Origin: Eubacterium sp.
GTDB lineage: Bacteria; Bacillota; Clostridia; Oscillospirales; Acutalibacteraceae
Length of the DNA stretch: 40,407 nucleotides
Assembly: GCA_017458975.1 (NCBI GenBank)
Contig: JAFSZK010000024.1
Coordinates: 1 to 40,407 of the forward strand
Direction: 5' to 3'
In this document: positions 1-8,196 of the stretch, piece after piece
Layout: each line of letters opens with the position of its first letter
Numbering within the stretch: position 1 is the stretch's first letter
Translations under genes and position numbers: made by a program
Notes under the pieces: model-generated
The model's input: only the letters and a program-made list of their open reading frames with translations
Database searches by the model: none
What the model was told of the DNA's origin: nothing

Positions 1-42
1 AAGCAGTTTTGGCAAAATCATTTTAGGTCATAACGGCATAAT

Positions 43-80
43 AAAACCGTCTTCATACTTGCGTATTCAGACGGTTTTTT
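43..80. terminator. Rho-independent terminator, possibly bidirectional
   Basis: The arms AACCGTCT (45-52) and AGACGGTT (69-76) pair, with a second inner ATAC/GTAT stem. The plus-strand side runs into six T residues; the minus-strand side has a shorter T run (TTTTAT). It could end the minus-strand sugar operon that stops at 161, or a plus-strand gene left of the window. Confidence 0.7.
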
Positions 81-160
81 ATGTTGTTAGGGGCAAAAGG
101 ATAAAGCCAAAACCTAACCTTCTTTATGACGGGCGCCCCAACGGCGGTTTGTTTTTATAA

Positions 161-613
161 TTATCGGATATTTTTAATAAGTCTTAGAATATTCATATTA
201 TTTTCGTAATTATAGGAATATTCGTCAGCCGTTTCAAAGGTTATATATTTCCCGAGTCCGCCGACCGTATGTTCATAGTCGTACTCGCTGAGTTCAAGAA
301 TCTTTTTCGTCGGGTCGTATTGCTCGCCTTCGTCGGTAAAGGTCATTTCAACCCTGTCGGAAACCTCAAGTCTGAGCTCAACCCTGCCCTTTGTATCCTG
401 ATAGGAATCGGTTTTAATTATAATCTCATTTTCGGGTATACCGCTCGCTTCACAAATCATTTTCCTTGCAAGCAGCTCTGCGCCCACGCTTCTGAGTCTG
501 TCCTTTTCAAAACGAAAGCCGTTAACTCTTTCTTTTTTATCCTTGCTCATAAGCGAGAAATAATAATCGTATTCCTCGCTTTTTATATCGTTAATGTCAA
601 TAATTTTATACAT
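161..613 (-). CDS. Chimeric fragment: Sfp-type phosphopantetheinyl transferase N-terminus fused to RsbW-type ATPase C-terminus
   Basis: This 150-residue protein joins two unrelated half-domains. Residues 1-71 read like the start of Sfp-type phosphopantetheinyl transferases: a KKER stretch, RFEKDRLRS, then GAELLARKM, matching the B. subtilis Sfp N-terminus in spacing. The metal-binding and catalytic half of Sfp is absent. From about residue 77 it reads like the second half of an RsbW-type HATPase: a DEG box (94-96) followed by YDP, GGLGK (118-122), and a terminal NILRLIKN strand. The RsbW N-box helix is missing, so neither activity is expected. It lies 30 bp after the isomerase gene, with a TATAAT-like box but no strong ribosome binding site in the gap. 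A deletion joining two genes, or an assembly join in a metagenome bin, would explain it. I infer a remnant; a functional protein cannot be excluded. Confidence 0.7.
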   Translation of the reverse strand: MYKIIDINDIKSEEYDYYFSLMSKDKKERVNGFRFEKDRLRSVGAELLARKMICEASGIPENEIIIKTDSYQDTKGRVELRLEVSDRVEMTFTDEGEQYDPTKKILELSEYDYEHTVGGLGKYITFETADEYSYNYENNMNILRLIKNIR

Positions 614-643
614 TTTTTTAATCCGTAGAATTATTATAACACA

Positions 644-2122
644 TTATTTAAACGGATTTTCGGTTTTATACGGAATTCCTTCCGGCTGATTGTAGGAAAT
701 GTCATCAACCCCGAGGAAGCGTAATACCTCAAAGAGCGCCCTTCCGTAGTGACCGAACGCAACCGCGCCGTGGTGCGGAAAATGCTTTTCGATAAGCACG
801 TGGCGGTAAAAGCGTCCCATCTCTTTAATTGCAAAAACGCCGATTCCGCCGAAGGAGCCCGTCGGAACGTCAAGTATTTCGCCCTCGGCAATATAGCTTC
901 TCAATACTCCTTCGCTGTCGCACTGAAGGCGGTAGAAGGTTATATCTCCCGCTGCAATATCGCCCTCAAGCGTACCTCTTGTGAAATCGGGCTCGCTGCC
1001 TTCGGGTTCAAGGAGTCTGTGCTGAATAAGCTGGTATTTAACCGCTCTGTCGGCGCACATTTTACAGCTCGGAGTATTTCCGCAGTGGAACGCCATAAAG
1101 GTATCTGTAAGCGAATAATCACTCTTGTCCTTTATCTCTTTTTCGTAAAGAGATGCGGGAACGGAATTATTAATATCAAGAAGAGTAACGGCGTCCTCCG
1201 ATACGCAGGCGCCTATATATTCCGAAAGCGCTCCGTAGATATCAACCTCACCCGCAACGGGAATACCGCGGCTTGCAAGACGGGAGTTAACGTAGCAGGG
1301 CTCAAAGCCGAACTGTTCGGGAAAAGCAGGCCAGCACTTATCGGCGAATACAACGTACTCCCTTGCGCCCTTATGCTCCTCAGCCCAGTCAAGAAGAGTA
1401 AGCTCAAACTGCGCCATACGCGGCAGCATTTCGGGATAATTATTGCCCGTCGTACCGAGCTCCTTTGCCATATCCTCGCAAACCTCGGGGATACGGGAAT
1501 CGTTTTCGTGCGCTTTATAAGAAACAAGAAGGTCAAGCTCGCTGTTTTCTTCAATTTCAACTCCGAGCTCATATAAGCCCTTTATCGGCGCGTTGCAGGC
1601 AAAGAAATCCTGCGGACGCGGACCGAAGGTAATTATTTTAAGCGCCTTAACTCCGATTACCGCTCTTGCAATCGGGATAAAATCAGCTATCATTTTTGCA
1701 ATATCGTCCGCCGTACCCACGGGATAGGAGGGAATATATGCGTCAAGATGTCTCATTGCAAGATTATATGAACAGTTAAGCATACCGCAAAACGCGTCGC
1801 CCCTGCCGTTAATCAAATCTCCGTCGCCCTCAGCGGCAGCAACGTACATAACGGGACCGTCAAATTTTTCGGCAATAAGCGTTTCGGGCGTTTCGGGTCC
1901 GAAATTTCCGAGAAATACAACAAGCGCGTTACATTCTTCAAGCGTAACGTCGGTAAGCGCGTCAAGCATATCAAGCTCGTTTTCAACCGTAACGGGACAT
2001 TCGTAGAGGCTGCCTTTACACGCCTTAACAATTGCCTCACGGCGTTTTACCGAAAGTTCAATCGGGAAGCAGTCGCGCGATACGGCGATTATTCCGAGCT
2101 TTACTTCGGGGATGTTTTTCAT
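644..2122 (-). CDS. L-fucose/L-arabinose isomerase family protein (sugar ketol isomerase)
   Basis: The 492-residue protein belongs to the FucI/AraA-like fold. It would interconvert an aldose and a ketose in the cytoplasm using a divalent metal. The expected metal ligands are visible: Glu292 in AGEVDIYG, Asp316 in LLDINNS, and a His near 450-451 in FPHHGA. The start overlaps the stop of the upstream kinase by 4 bp (ATGA), with a GGAGG site just upstream, so translation is probably coupled. The neighbouring kinase reads as a xylulokinase, so the product is probably a pentulose or a deoxyketose, but specificity cannot be read from sequence. The protein is shorter than E. coli FucI (about 590 residues) and is best called FucI-like. 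It is not a XylA-type xylose isomerase. Confidence 0.8.
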   Translation of the reverse strand: MKNIPEVKLGIIAVSRDCFPIELSVKRREAIVKACKGSLYECPVTVENELDMLDALTDVTLEECNALVVFLGNFGPETPETLIAEKFDGPVMYVAAAEGDGDLINGRGDAFCGMLNCSYNLAMRHLDAYIPSYPVGTADDIAKMIADFIPIARAVIGVKALKIITFGPRPQDFFACNAPIKGLYELGVEIEENSELDLLVSYKAHENDSRIPEVCEDMAKELGTTGNNYPEMLPRMAQFELTLLDWAEEHKGAREYVVFADKCWPAFPEQFGFEPCYVNSRLASRGIPVAGEVDIYGALSEYIGACVSEDAVTLLDINNSVPASLYEKEIKDKSDYSLTDTFMAFHCGNTPSCKMCADRAVKYQLIQHRLLEPEGSEPDFTRGTLEGDIAAGDITFYRLQCDSEGVLRSYIAEGEILDVPTGSFGGIGVFAIKEMGRFYRHVLIEKHFPHHGAVAFGHYGRALFEVLRFLGVDDISYNQPEGIPYKTENPFK

Positions 2123-3513
2123 AATGTTTCCTCCTTATAAAATGGTTTTAAAAGCGGATAAAGCTTTTTATATTTTTCGTACTTTTTCTTATATATTCCG
2201 GTTAAAGCTTCATCGGGCTTAACCGTAAATTCAATCTCAGGGGAGGCGTTCATACCTGCTGCAAGGAGCGCGCCTCCGAGCGCGGGGCCCTCGTTTTTAA
2301 TAACGGAAAGCTCGGTATTAAGAACGGCGGATAGAATTTTCATCCATTCACTGCTCTTTACGCCACCGCCGCAGACGGTTGCCTTTTCGGGTTTATCGGG
2401 GCAAAGCTCAATACAATCCTTAATAGCAAACGCTACTCCCTCAAAAACCGCTCTTTGCATATCCTCTCTCGAGGTCGCGTGGGTAATTCCTACAAATGCA
2501 CCCTTAATATCTCCGTCGTTGTGGGGGCATCTTTCGCCCGAAAGATAAGGGAGAAAGTATAATTCCGCCTCAGGGTTTCCGACTCCGACGTTGTATGGCG
2601 TTTCAAATACCCTTTCGTTAAGCCATTTATTACAGCTTGCGGCAGAAAGAATACAGCCCATAAGATGGTATTTTCCGTTTGCGTGACAAAATGAGTGCAG
2701 GGCGGGATTTTCCGTTTTAACGTAATTATTCGTCGGAATAAATACCGTTCCGCTCGTTCCGAGCGAGATATTGCAACCTCCCGCGCTTACGGTATTCGTA
2801 CCTATCGCCGCCGCGGCGTTATCGCCCGCGCCCGCAACAACCCTTGCGTTTAAGCCGAAAAGATTTGTACTTCCTATAACGTCACAGCTCTCGTATACCT
2901 CGGGTAAATACCCTTCATCTATGCCGAGAATTTCAAGCATTTCCCCCGACCACTTTCGCCTTTCAACGTCAAAATAAAGCGTTCCCGAAGCGTCGCTTAC
3001 GTCGGTTGCAAAATTTCCGGTAAGTCTGTAATTTATGTAGTCCTTCGGCAGGCAAATCTTTTTGCACCGTCTGAAAATTTCGGGCTCGTTGTTTTTAACC
3101 CACAGAATTTTCGGAGCGGTAAAGCCGGCAAAAGCGATATTGCCCGTATATTTTTGTAAAAGCTCTTTACCGATAACGTTATTGAGATAATCTGTTTCCT
3201 TGCCCGTTCTCGTGTCGTTCCATAGAATTGCAGGGCGCAGCACGTTATCCTTTTCGTCAAGCATAACAAGTCCGTGCATCTGCCCTCCGACGCCTATTCC
3301 CTCTACGTCGGCTTTATCAATTTCCGCCGTGAGCTCCTCAACACCTTCGCTCACTGCGCTCCACCAGTCCTCGGGATTCTGCTGGCTGTAATTCGGCTTC
3401 GGAAAAAAGAGCGGATATTCCTTTGAAACCGTTTTTATTATTTCGGCATTTGAGTCTGTTAAAACAAGCTTCGCTGCCGAGGTGCCGAGGTCAATTCCTA
3501 TATAGTATTTCAT
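2119..3513 (-). CDS. xylB: Xylulokinase (FGGY carbohydrate kinase)
   Basis: This 464-residue FGGY-family kinase would phosphorylate D-xylulose or a related ketose with ATP. The phosphate-1 motif is IDLGTSAAK (7-15). The xylulokinase-type GGQMHGLV segment lies at 76-83 and WNDTRTG just after it. The catalytic Asp231 sits in GAGDNAAAAIG, and the adenosine motif CGGGVKSSEW is in the C-terminal lobe. The length is slightly below the usual 480-500. It overlaps the genes on both sides by 4 bp, so GH3, kinase and isomerase form a tight operon: release of a sugar, isomerisation, phosphorylation. The isomerase partner is FucI-like rather than XylA, so the true substrate may be a ketose other than D-xylulose. 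Confidence 0.85.
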   Translation of the reverse strand: MKYYIGIDLGTSAAKLVLTDSNAEIIKTVSKEYPLFFPKPNYSQQNPEDWWSAVSEGVEELTAEIDKADVEGIGVGGQMHGLVMLDEKDNVLRPAILWNDTRTGKETDYLNNVIGKELLQKYTGNIAFAGFTAPKILWVKNNEPEIFRRCKKICLPKDYINYRLTGNFATDVSDASGTLYFDVERRKWSGEMLEILGIDEGYLPEVYESCDVIGSTNLFGLNARVVAGAGDNAAAAIGTNTVSAGGCNISLGTSGTVFIPTNNYVKTENPALHSFCHANGKYHLMGCILSAASCNKWLNERVFETPYNVGVGNPEAELYFLPYLSGERCPHNDGDIKGAFVGITHATSREDMQRAVFEGVAFAIKDCIELCPDKPEKATVCGGGVKSSEWMKILSAVLNTELSVIKNEGPALGGALLAAGMNASPEIEFTVKPDEALTGIYKKKYEKYKKLYPLLKPFYKEETL

Positions 3514-5558
3514 AATTTCACTTCTTCTGTATTTTCACAGTCCTGACCTACAAAGAAGGTGTAATTATCCTCAAGATACCAACTTCCGCTTTCAGGGCTG
3601 TAGAATTTCAAATCGTCTTTTTTTACGGCGAGCTTTACGTTTACGCTTTCACCCGCTTTAACAAATACCTTTTTAAAGCCCTTGAGAAGCTTTACGGTAT
3701 TATCCGAAGCGGCGTAAACCTGAACGACGCTTTTTCCGTCGTATTCACCCTTATTAGTAATCTTAAGTGAAAATTCAATTTCCTCTTTGCCGTCCTTCGC
3801 CTTTATGTTTTTAAATTCAAATTCCGTATACGAAAGACCGAAGCCGAAGGGGTAAGCTGCTTTCTTATTCTCGTTTTCAAGAAGCGTATATCCGTGGTAA
3901 TAGCCGTATGTAATATCCCTTGTTTTTGAGCTCGGGAAGAGGAAATCGGGATAATCCTTTTCATCCTTGGCAACGGTGAACGGCATATGACCGCAGAAAT
4001 TAGCCCTGCCCGACAGCAGCTCAGCGAGCGCGTTTCCGCCCTCCATACCGCTGTAAAACGAGTGAAGAATTGCATTTGCTTCGTCCTTCCACTCCTCAAT
4101 TACATAGGCGCTTCCGCCGATAATGTTTACAATAACCTTATCAAAAGCGGCACAGGCTTTATGTATAAGCTCAACCTCCTCCTTCGGAATTCTCAGCGAA
4201 TATCTGTCTCCGCCGAGCGCCTTTTCGGTTACGTCGTCGCTCTTAGAAAAATTCGCAAGGTTTTCGCCCTCCTGCTTATAATCGCTTCCGACGCACAGAA
4301 CCACCGCGTCGCATTTCTTTATTTCATTTTCCTTTTCGGTAAAGTCCGTACCCTCGCATAAAACGGTATTCTCTTTTCCGAATACGTTGCAAAAGCCCTC
4401 ATAGGGCGTTACCGTATACGGCGCAAACACCGAGCTTGAGCCGTGGTCGCCTACGTTGATTTTATCGGCGTAGCGTCCGATAAGCGCAACCCTCTTTTCA
4501 CCCGTAAGAGGAAGGACTCCGTCGTTTTTAAGAAGCACGCTGCCCTCGAGCGCCGCCCGTTTTGCAAGCTCGGTATGCTTTTTGCAGGCGATTACCGATT
4601 TCGGGGTATGTTTTATCCTCGGCGTGATTTTAATAAGTCCTCTTAAAATACTTTCGACCGAAGCGTTAACGTCGTTTTCGCTGATTTTTCCGAGCTTTAA
4701 GTCAAGCGGCAACGCGGCGTAATGCATAATCTGGGGCATTTCGATATCAAGCCCCGCTTTAAGCGCCCTTGACGAATTTCTAACTCCCATTAAGAAGTCG
4801 GAAATAGTGAAGCCCTCAAAGCCCCACTGCTCCCTCAACACGTCCTTTAAAAGATATTTGCTTTCACAGCAATGCTCGCCGCGGAAAAGATTATATGCTC
4901 CCATAATTGACATCGCGCCCGCGTCAACGCACGCCTTAAAATGAGGAAGATACACCTCATGCATTGTCTTTTCGTCGGCAAGAACGTTAACGTCAAAGCG
5001 GATATTTTCAATGCTGTTTACCGCAAAGTGCTTGGGGCAGGCTATTACGCCCTTATCCTGAACGGCTCGTGTAAGCGCAGCGCCCATTTTGCCGAGGAGG
5101 AAGGTATCCTCGCCGTAGGTTTCCTGTGCTCTGCCCCAACGCGGATTACGAAGAAGGTTAATGCATATTCCCGCAAAATAGTTTCCGCCCTGGGCAACAA
5201 CCTCGTCGGCAATTGCAGAGCCGATTTCGTATTCAAGCTCCTCATCAAACGAAGCGCCCCTTGCCATAGATACGGGAAAACAGGTGCTGTTACCCATAAC
5301 GACTCCCCTCGGTCCGTCGGAAAACGCAACCGCGGGAATACCGAGCCTTTTAACTCCGCCGCTCAGACAGGGACGGCAATTATACTTTTGTCCCTTTGTA
5401 ATAAGGTCAAAGCCGTTACGAAGAAAAAACCTCTGCCCTGAAAGCATATGCAGCTTTTCGCCGAGCTTCATTTCAGCGCACAGCTCGTTTGCAACTTTTC
5501 TTAACGTTTCGTCGCTCGGGCTTGAATAATACCTTTTAACCGCTTCGTTAAAATTCAT
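3510..5558 (-). CDS. Glycoside hydrolase family 3 (beta-glucosidase/beta-xylosidase type), cytoplasmic
   Basis: This 682-residue enzyme has the three-part GH3 layout: a TIM barrel (about 1-310), an alpha/beta sandwich (about 340-545) and a C-terminal fibronectin-III-like domain (about 580-675). The barrel shows DGPRG (81-85), NLLRNPRWGR (134-143) and KHF (176-178). The nucleophile is probably Asp254 in FTISDF. There is no signal peptide, so it acts on imported oligosaccharides. It is the first gene of the minus-strand operon, with a good divergent promoter at 5594-5622, and overlaps the kinase start by 4 bp. Together with the pentose-type kinase this suggests a beta-xyloside or related pentoside, but GH3 specificity cannot be assigned from sequence alone. 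Confidence 0.88.
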   Translation of the reverse strand: MNFNEAVKRYYSSPSDETLRKVANELCAEMKLGEKLHMLSGQRFFLRNGFDLITKGQKYNCRPCLSGGVKRLGIPAVAFSDGPRGVVMGNSTCFPVSMARGASFDEELEYEIGSAIADEVVAQGGNYFAGICINLLRNPRWGRAQETYGEDTFLLGKMGAALTRAVQDKGVIACPKHFAVNSIENIRFDVNVLADEKTMHEVYLPHFKACVDAGAMSIMGAYNLFRGEHCCESKYLLKDVLREQWGFEGFTISDFLMGVRNSSRALKAGLDIEMPQIMHYAALPLDLKLGKISENDVNASVESILRGLIKITPRIKHTPKSVIACKKHTELAKRAALEGSVLLKNDGVLPLTGEKRVALIGRYADKINVGDHGSSSVFAPYTVTPYEGFCNVFGKENTVLCEGTDFTEKENEIKKCDAVVLCVGSDYKQEGENLANFSKSDDVTEKALGGDRYSLRIPKEEVELIHKACAAFDKVIVNIIGGSAYVIEEWKDEANAILHSFYSGMEGGNALAELLSGRANFCGHMPFTVAKDEKDYPDFLFPSSKTRDITYGYYHGYTLLENENKKAAYPFGFGLSYTEFEFKNIKAKDGKEEIEFSLKITNKGEYDGKSVVQVYAASDNTVKLLKGFKKVFVKAGESVNVKLAVKKDDLKFYSPESGSWYLEDNYTFFVGQDCENTEEVKL

Positions 5559-5593
5559 AATGCCGCTCCTTTATTTTAGAATAATCTATTCTT

Positions 5594-5622
5594 ATTATAA
5601 TGTATTGAGTCTGATTAATCAA
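5594..5622 (-). promoter_or_regulatory. SigA-type promoter for the GH3-xylulokinase-isomerase operon
   Basis: On the minus strand, -35 TTGATT (5617-5622) and -10 TATAAT (5594-5599) are separated by 17 bp. A perfect 10-bp palindrome, TGATTAATCA (5612-5621), covers the -35 box and may be an operator. Confidence 0.75.
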
Positions 5623-5668
5623 GACTTCCTAAAGCAACATATAAGACAAAAAGAATATAAAATATCGG

Positions 5669-5697
5669 TTGAATTAAACCGACGCTTAGTTTATAAT
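5669..5697 (+). promoter_or_regulatory. SigA-type promoter for the GH5-GH130 pair
   Basis: The boxes are -35 TTGAAT (5669-5674) and -10 TATAAT (5692-5697), with 17 bp between them. The inverted repeat CGGTT-N6-AACCG (5666-5681) spans the -35 box and is a possible repressor site. Confidence 0.75.
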
Positions 5698-5730
5698 ACA
5701 AATTAAGAAATCATTAACAGGGAGGATATA

Positions 5731-7194
5731 ATGGAAAGGATTACTACCGAAAAGCTCCGCTTTGTTGACGAGAGCTCAAGAACAAGAATTTTTAACGGTA
5801 TGAATATTGACGACAAGTTAATAGACCAAAAGGAATTCCGATATAATTTAGACGAGAATTTCTTTAAAAAATATAAATCAAGAGGTCTTGACATTATCCG
5901 CCTTGCCGTAACGTGGCAAAACCTTGAGCCCGAAATGGGAAAATACAACGAGGGATACCTTAAATCAATCGACTCAATTTTTGCCCTTGCCGAAAAATAC
6001 GAAGTTTATATTCTTCTTGATATGCACCAGGATATTTATTCGGGAAACGGCGGAAAAAGCGTAGGCGACGGAGCTCCCGAGTGGGCGGTAATTACCGACG
6101 GCGCAAAGCCGAGAATGCCTGTTTTTGTATGGGCTGACGGTTATTTCTTCGGTCGATGGGTACATAATTCCTTTGACCATTTCTGGAATAACGACTGCGT
6201 AAACGGAAAGGGACTTCAGGACTGTTACTGCGAGCTGTGGCAGATGCTTGCAAAACGCTACGGCGACAGCCCTGCTCTCTTTGGCTTTGACCTGATGAAC
6301 GAGCCCTTCCCCGGCTCCGACAGCAAAAGGATGTTTGCCCGTCTTGTCGGAGGAGTCGCAAAAACAATTATGTTTAACAAAAAGGTTAACCGTCCCAAGT
6401 TCTTTAAATCAGCTGTTAAGGGTGATACGCGCACATTACTTGACTGTATCGGCGGAGATGTAATAAGGGACGCGGTGCATAAGGTTGACCCGCTTTCAGC
6501 TCAGTTCGACTATAAAAAATATTCCCCCTTCCTTAATAAGACCGCCACGGCTATAAGAGAGATTACCGACAACGGAATTATTATGATGGAGCAAAGCTAT
6601 ATATGTAACAGCGGCGTAAGACAATCCGCTCCTCCGATTAAGGTAAACGGAAAGCGAGAGCCGAATCAGTGCTTCGGTCCTCATTCCTACGACTTTGCGG
6701 TAGATACCCCGCTTTATCAATACGCAAACGCAAGCAGGGTTAAGGCGTTCTTTAACGAGATGTATAACACCCAGATGAGACTCGGCGTTCCCTGTATCGT
6801 CGGAGAGTGGGGAGGCTGCAGCGATAATAACGATACCTCATGGTTCCCCCACGCATTTGAGCTTCTCGACTATTTTGACGAAAAGCAATGGGGTCAGATG
6901 TATTGGTGCTATCACGACGAGCCGCTTGACGCTGCGCTTATGGATATGCTTTGCAGAACTCATCCCGTTGCGGTTGCGGGAACGATTGAAAAATACGGCT
7001 ATGACCGTGAAAACAAAATTTTTACTCTTAAATTCAATGCGGATAAAAAGGGCGAAACGATTATATTTGTTCATAAGCCCTTTACCTGCGATACAAAGCA
7101 TAAGGTAATCGAAAGCTATGAAAACGGCGCAAGCCTCGTTTCGTTTAAGACCGATGCGGGCGAGCACGAAATTGAAATTAAAATAACCGACTGA
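5731..7194 (+). CDS. GH5-like glycoside hydrolase (endoglycoceramidase-type fold), cytoplasmic
   Basis: The 487-residue enzyme has a TIM barrel of clan GH-A type. LLDMHQD (96-101) and FDLMNEPFPG (186-195) put the acid/base at Glu191. GEWGG (358-362) gives the nucleophile Glu359, and YWCYHDE follows at strand 8. The DMHQD and NEPFPG signatures resemble endoglycoceramidase-related GH5 subfamilies, and residues from about 405 form a small beta domain as in those enzymes. There is no signal peptide, so its substrate must be imported or made inside the cell. It has a GGAGG site, its own promoter, and is followed 12 bp later by a GH130 gene. The pair suggests hydrolysis and phosphorolysis of a mannose- or glucose-containing glycoside. 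Activity on ceramide glycans is not implied. Confidence 0.82.
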   Translation: MERITTEKLRFVDESSRTRIFNGMNIDDKLIDQKEFRYNLDENFFKKYKSRGLDIIRLAVTWQNLEPEMGKYNEGYLKSIDSIFALAEKYEVYILLDMHQDIYSGNGGKSVGDGAPEWAVITDGAKPRMPVFVWADGYFFGRWVHNSFDHFWNNDCVNGKGLQDCYCELWQMLAKRYGDSPALFGFDLMNEPFPGSDSKRMFARLVGGVAKTIMFNKKVNRPKFFKSAVKGDTRTLLDCIGGDVIRDAVHKVDPLSAQFDYKKYSPFLNKTATAIREITDNGIIMMEQSYICNSGVRQSAPPIKVNGKREPNQCFGPHSYDFAVDTPLYQYANASRVKAFFNEMYNTQMRLGVPCIVGEWGGCSDNNDTSWFPHAFELLDYFDEKQWGQMYWCYHDEPLDAALMDMLCRTHPVAVAGTIEKYGYDRENKIFTLKFNADKKGETIIFVHKPFTCDTKHKVIESYENGASLVSFKTDAGEHEIEIKITD

Positions 7195-7206
7195 GGAGGT
7201 ACGGAT

Positions 7207-8157
7207 ATGGCAAAAATATTAGGAAACGCACTTAAAAACATCCCCTGGCAGGATAAGCCCGAGGGATACCGTTATCCCGTATGGAGATATACCGAAAATC
7301 CTATTATTACAAGGGACGATTTGTTTTTTGCAAACAGTATTTTTAACTCCGCGGTCGTACCCTTCGGCGACGGCTTTGCGGGAGTTTTCCGCGTTGACGA
7401 CAGAACGAGATACCATAATATCGTAATGGGTACAAGCAAGGACGCCATCCACTGGGAGCTCGATGAAAAGGTTATCTTTAACGGCTATGACCCGAGGCTT
7501 TGCGAAATTGACGGAAAATACTATCTTACATGGGTTAATCTTACCCCGAACGGAACAACAATCGGCGTTGCCGTAAGCGAGGATTTCAAGGAGTGGACCC
7601 AGCTTGAGGACGCTACCTATCCCGTAGCGAGAAACGGCGTTCTCTTTCCGAGAAAAATCGGCGGCGAATATGCGCTTCTCGTTCGCCCGTGTGACAGAGG
7701 ACATACGCCCTACGGCGATATTTTCCTTCAGTACAGCAAGGATTTAACCTACTGGGGCAAGTACCGCTTCGTTATGAAGCCCGAAAAGTTCTGGGAAAAA
7801 ACAAAAATCGGCGCAGGTCCGACTCCCATTGAAATTGACGAGGGCTGGCTTCTTTTCTACCACGGCGTATTAACAAGCTGTAACGGCTTTACCTACAGTA
7901 TGGGCGCGGCAATCCTTGACAGGGATGACCCGTCAAAGGTGCTCCACAGAGCGGACAGCTTCCTTCTTGCTCCCCACGAGCTTTATGAAACTGTCGGCGA
8001 CGTGCCGAACGTTGTATTCCCCTGTGCGGCTTTAACCGACGCCGAAACGGGAAGAATAGCGCTTTACTACGGCGCTGCGGATACAACCGTCGCTCTTGCG
8101 TTTACAACGGTAGACGAGGTTGTAAGCTATATAAAAGAACACGATATAATAAAATAA
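7207..8157 (+). CDS. GH130 family glycoside phosphorylase (beta-mannoside type)
   Basis: The 316-residue protein has the five-bladed propeller character of GH130. Its NGYDPR (92-97) holds the likely catalytic Asp95, and KIGAGPTPI and GWLLFYHG carry phosphate/sugar contacts typical of the family. GH130 enzymes mostly split beta-mannosides with inorganic phosphate to give mannose 1-phosphate. No signal peptide is present, consistent with an intracellular phosphorolytic step that saves ATP. It follows the GH5-like gene by 12 bp with a GAGGAGG site and ends at a strong terminator. Some GH130 members are hydrolases or act on other mannosides, so the exact substrate is open. Confidence 0.87.
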   Translation: MAKILGNALKNIPWQDKPEGYRYPVWRYTENPIITRDDLFFANSIFNSAVVPFGDGFAGVFRVDDRTRYHNIVMGTSKDAIHWELDEKVIFNGYDPRLCEIDGKYYLTWVNLTPNGTTIGVAVSEDFKEWTQLEDATYPVARNGVLFPRKIGGEYALLVRPCDRGHTPYGDIFLQYSKDLTYWGKYRFVMKPEKFWEKTKIGAGPTPIEIDEGWLLFYHGVLTSCNGFTYSMGAAILDRDDPSKVLHRADSFLLAPHELYETVGDVPNVVFPCAALTDAETGRIALYYGAADTTVALAFTTVDEVVSYIKEHDIIK

Positions 8158-8196
8158 AAGAAGCTGACTGAGGGACGCCCCTCAGTCAGCTTCTTT
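8156..8196. terminator. Bidirectional 19-bp hairpin terminator between GH130 and larC
   Basis: A perfect 19-bp stem (8156-8174 with 8178-8196) encloses the loop ACG. A-rich and T-rich ends give a T run on both strands. The right arm lies inside the last codons of larC, encoding its final Lys-Glu-Ala-Asp-stop. Confidence 0.9.

Noticed and set aside
749-1576. 275-residue open frame opposite the isomerase gene
   Set aside because: It lies wholly antisense to a clear isomerase, has no ribosome binding site and matches no family. It is a codon-bias shadow.
4941-5441. 166-residue open frame opposite the GH3 gene
   Set aside because: It is fully antisense to conserved GH3 barrel sequence, with no initiation signals.
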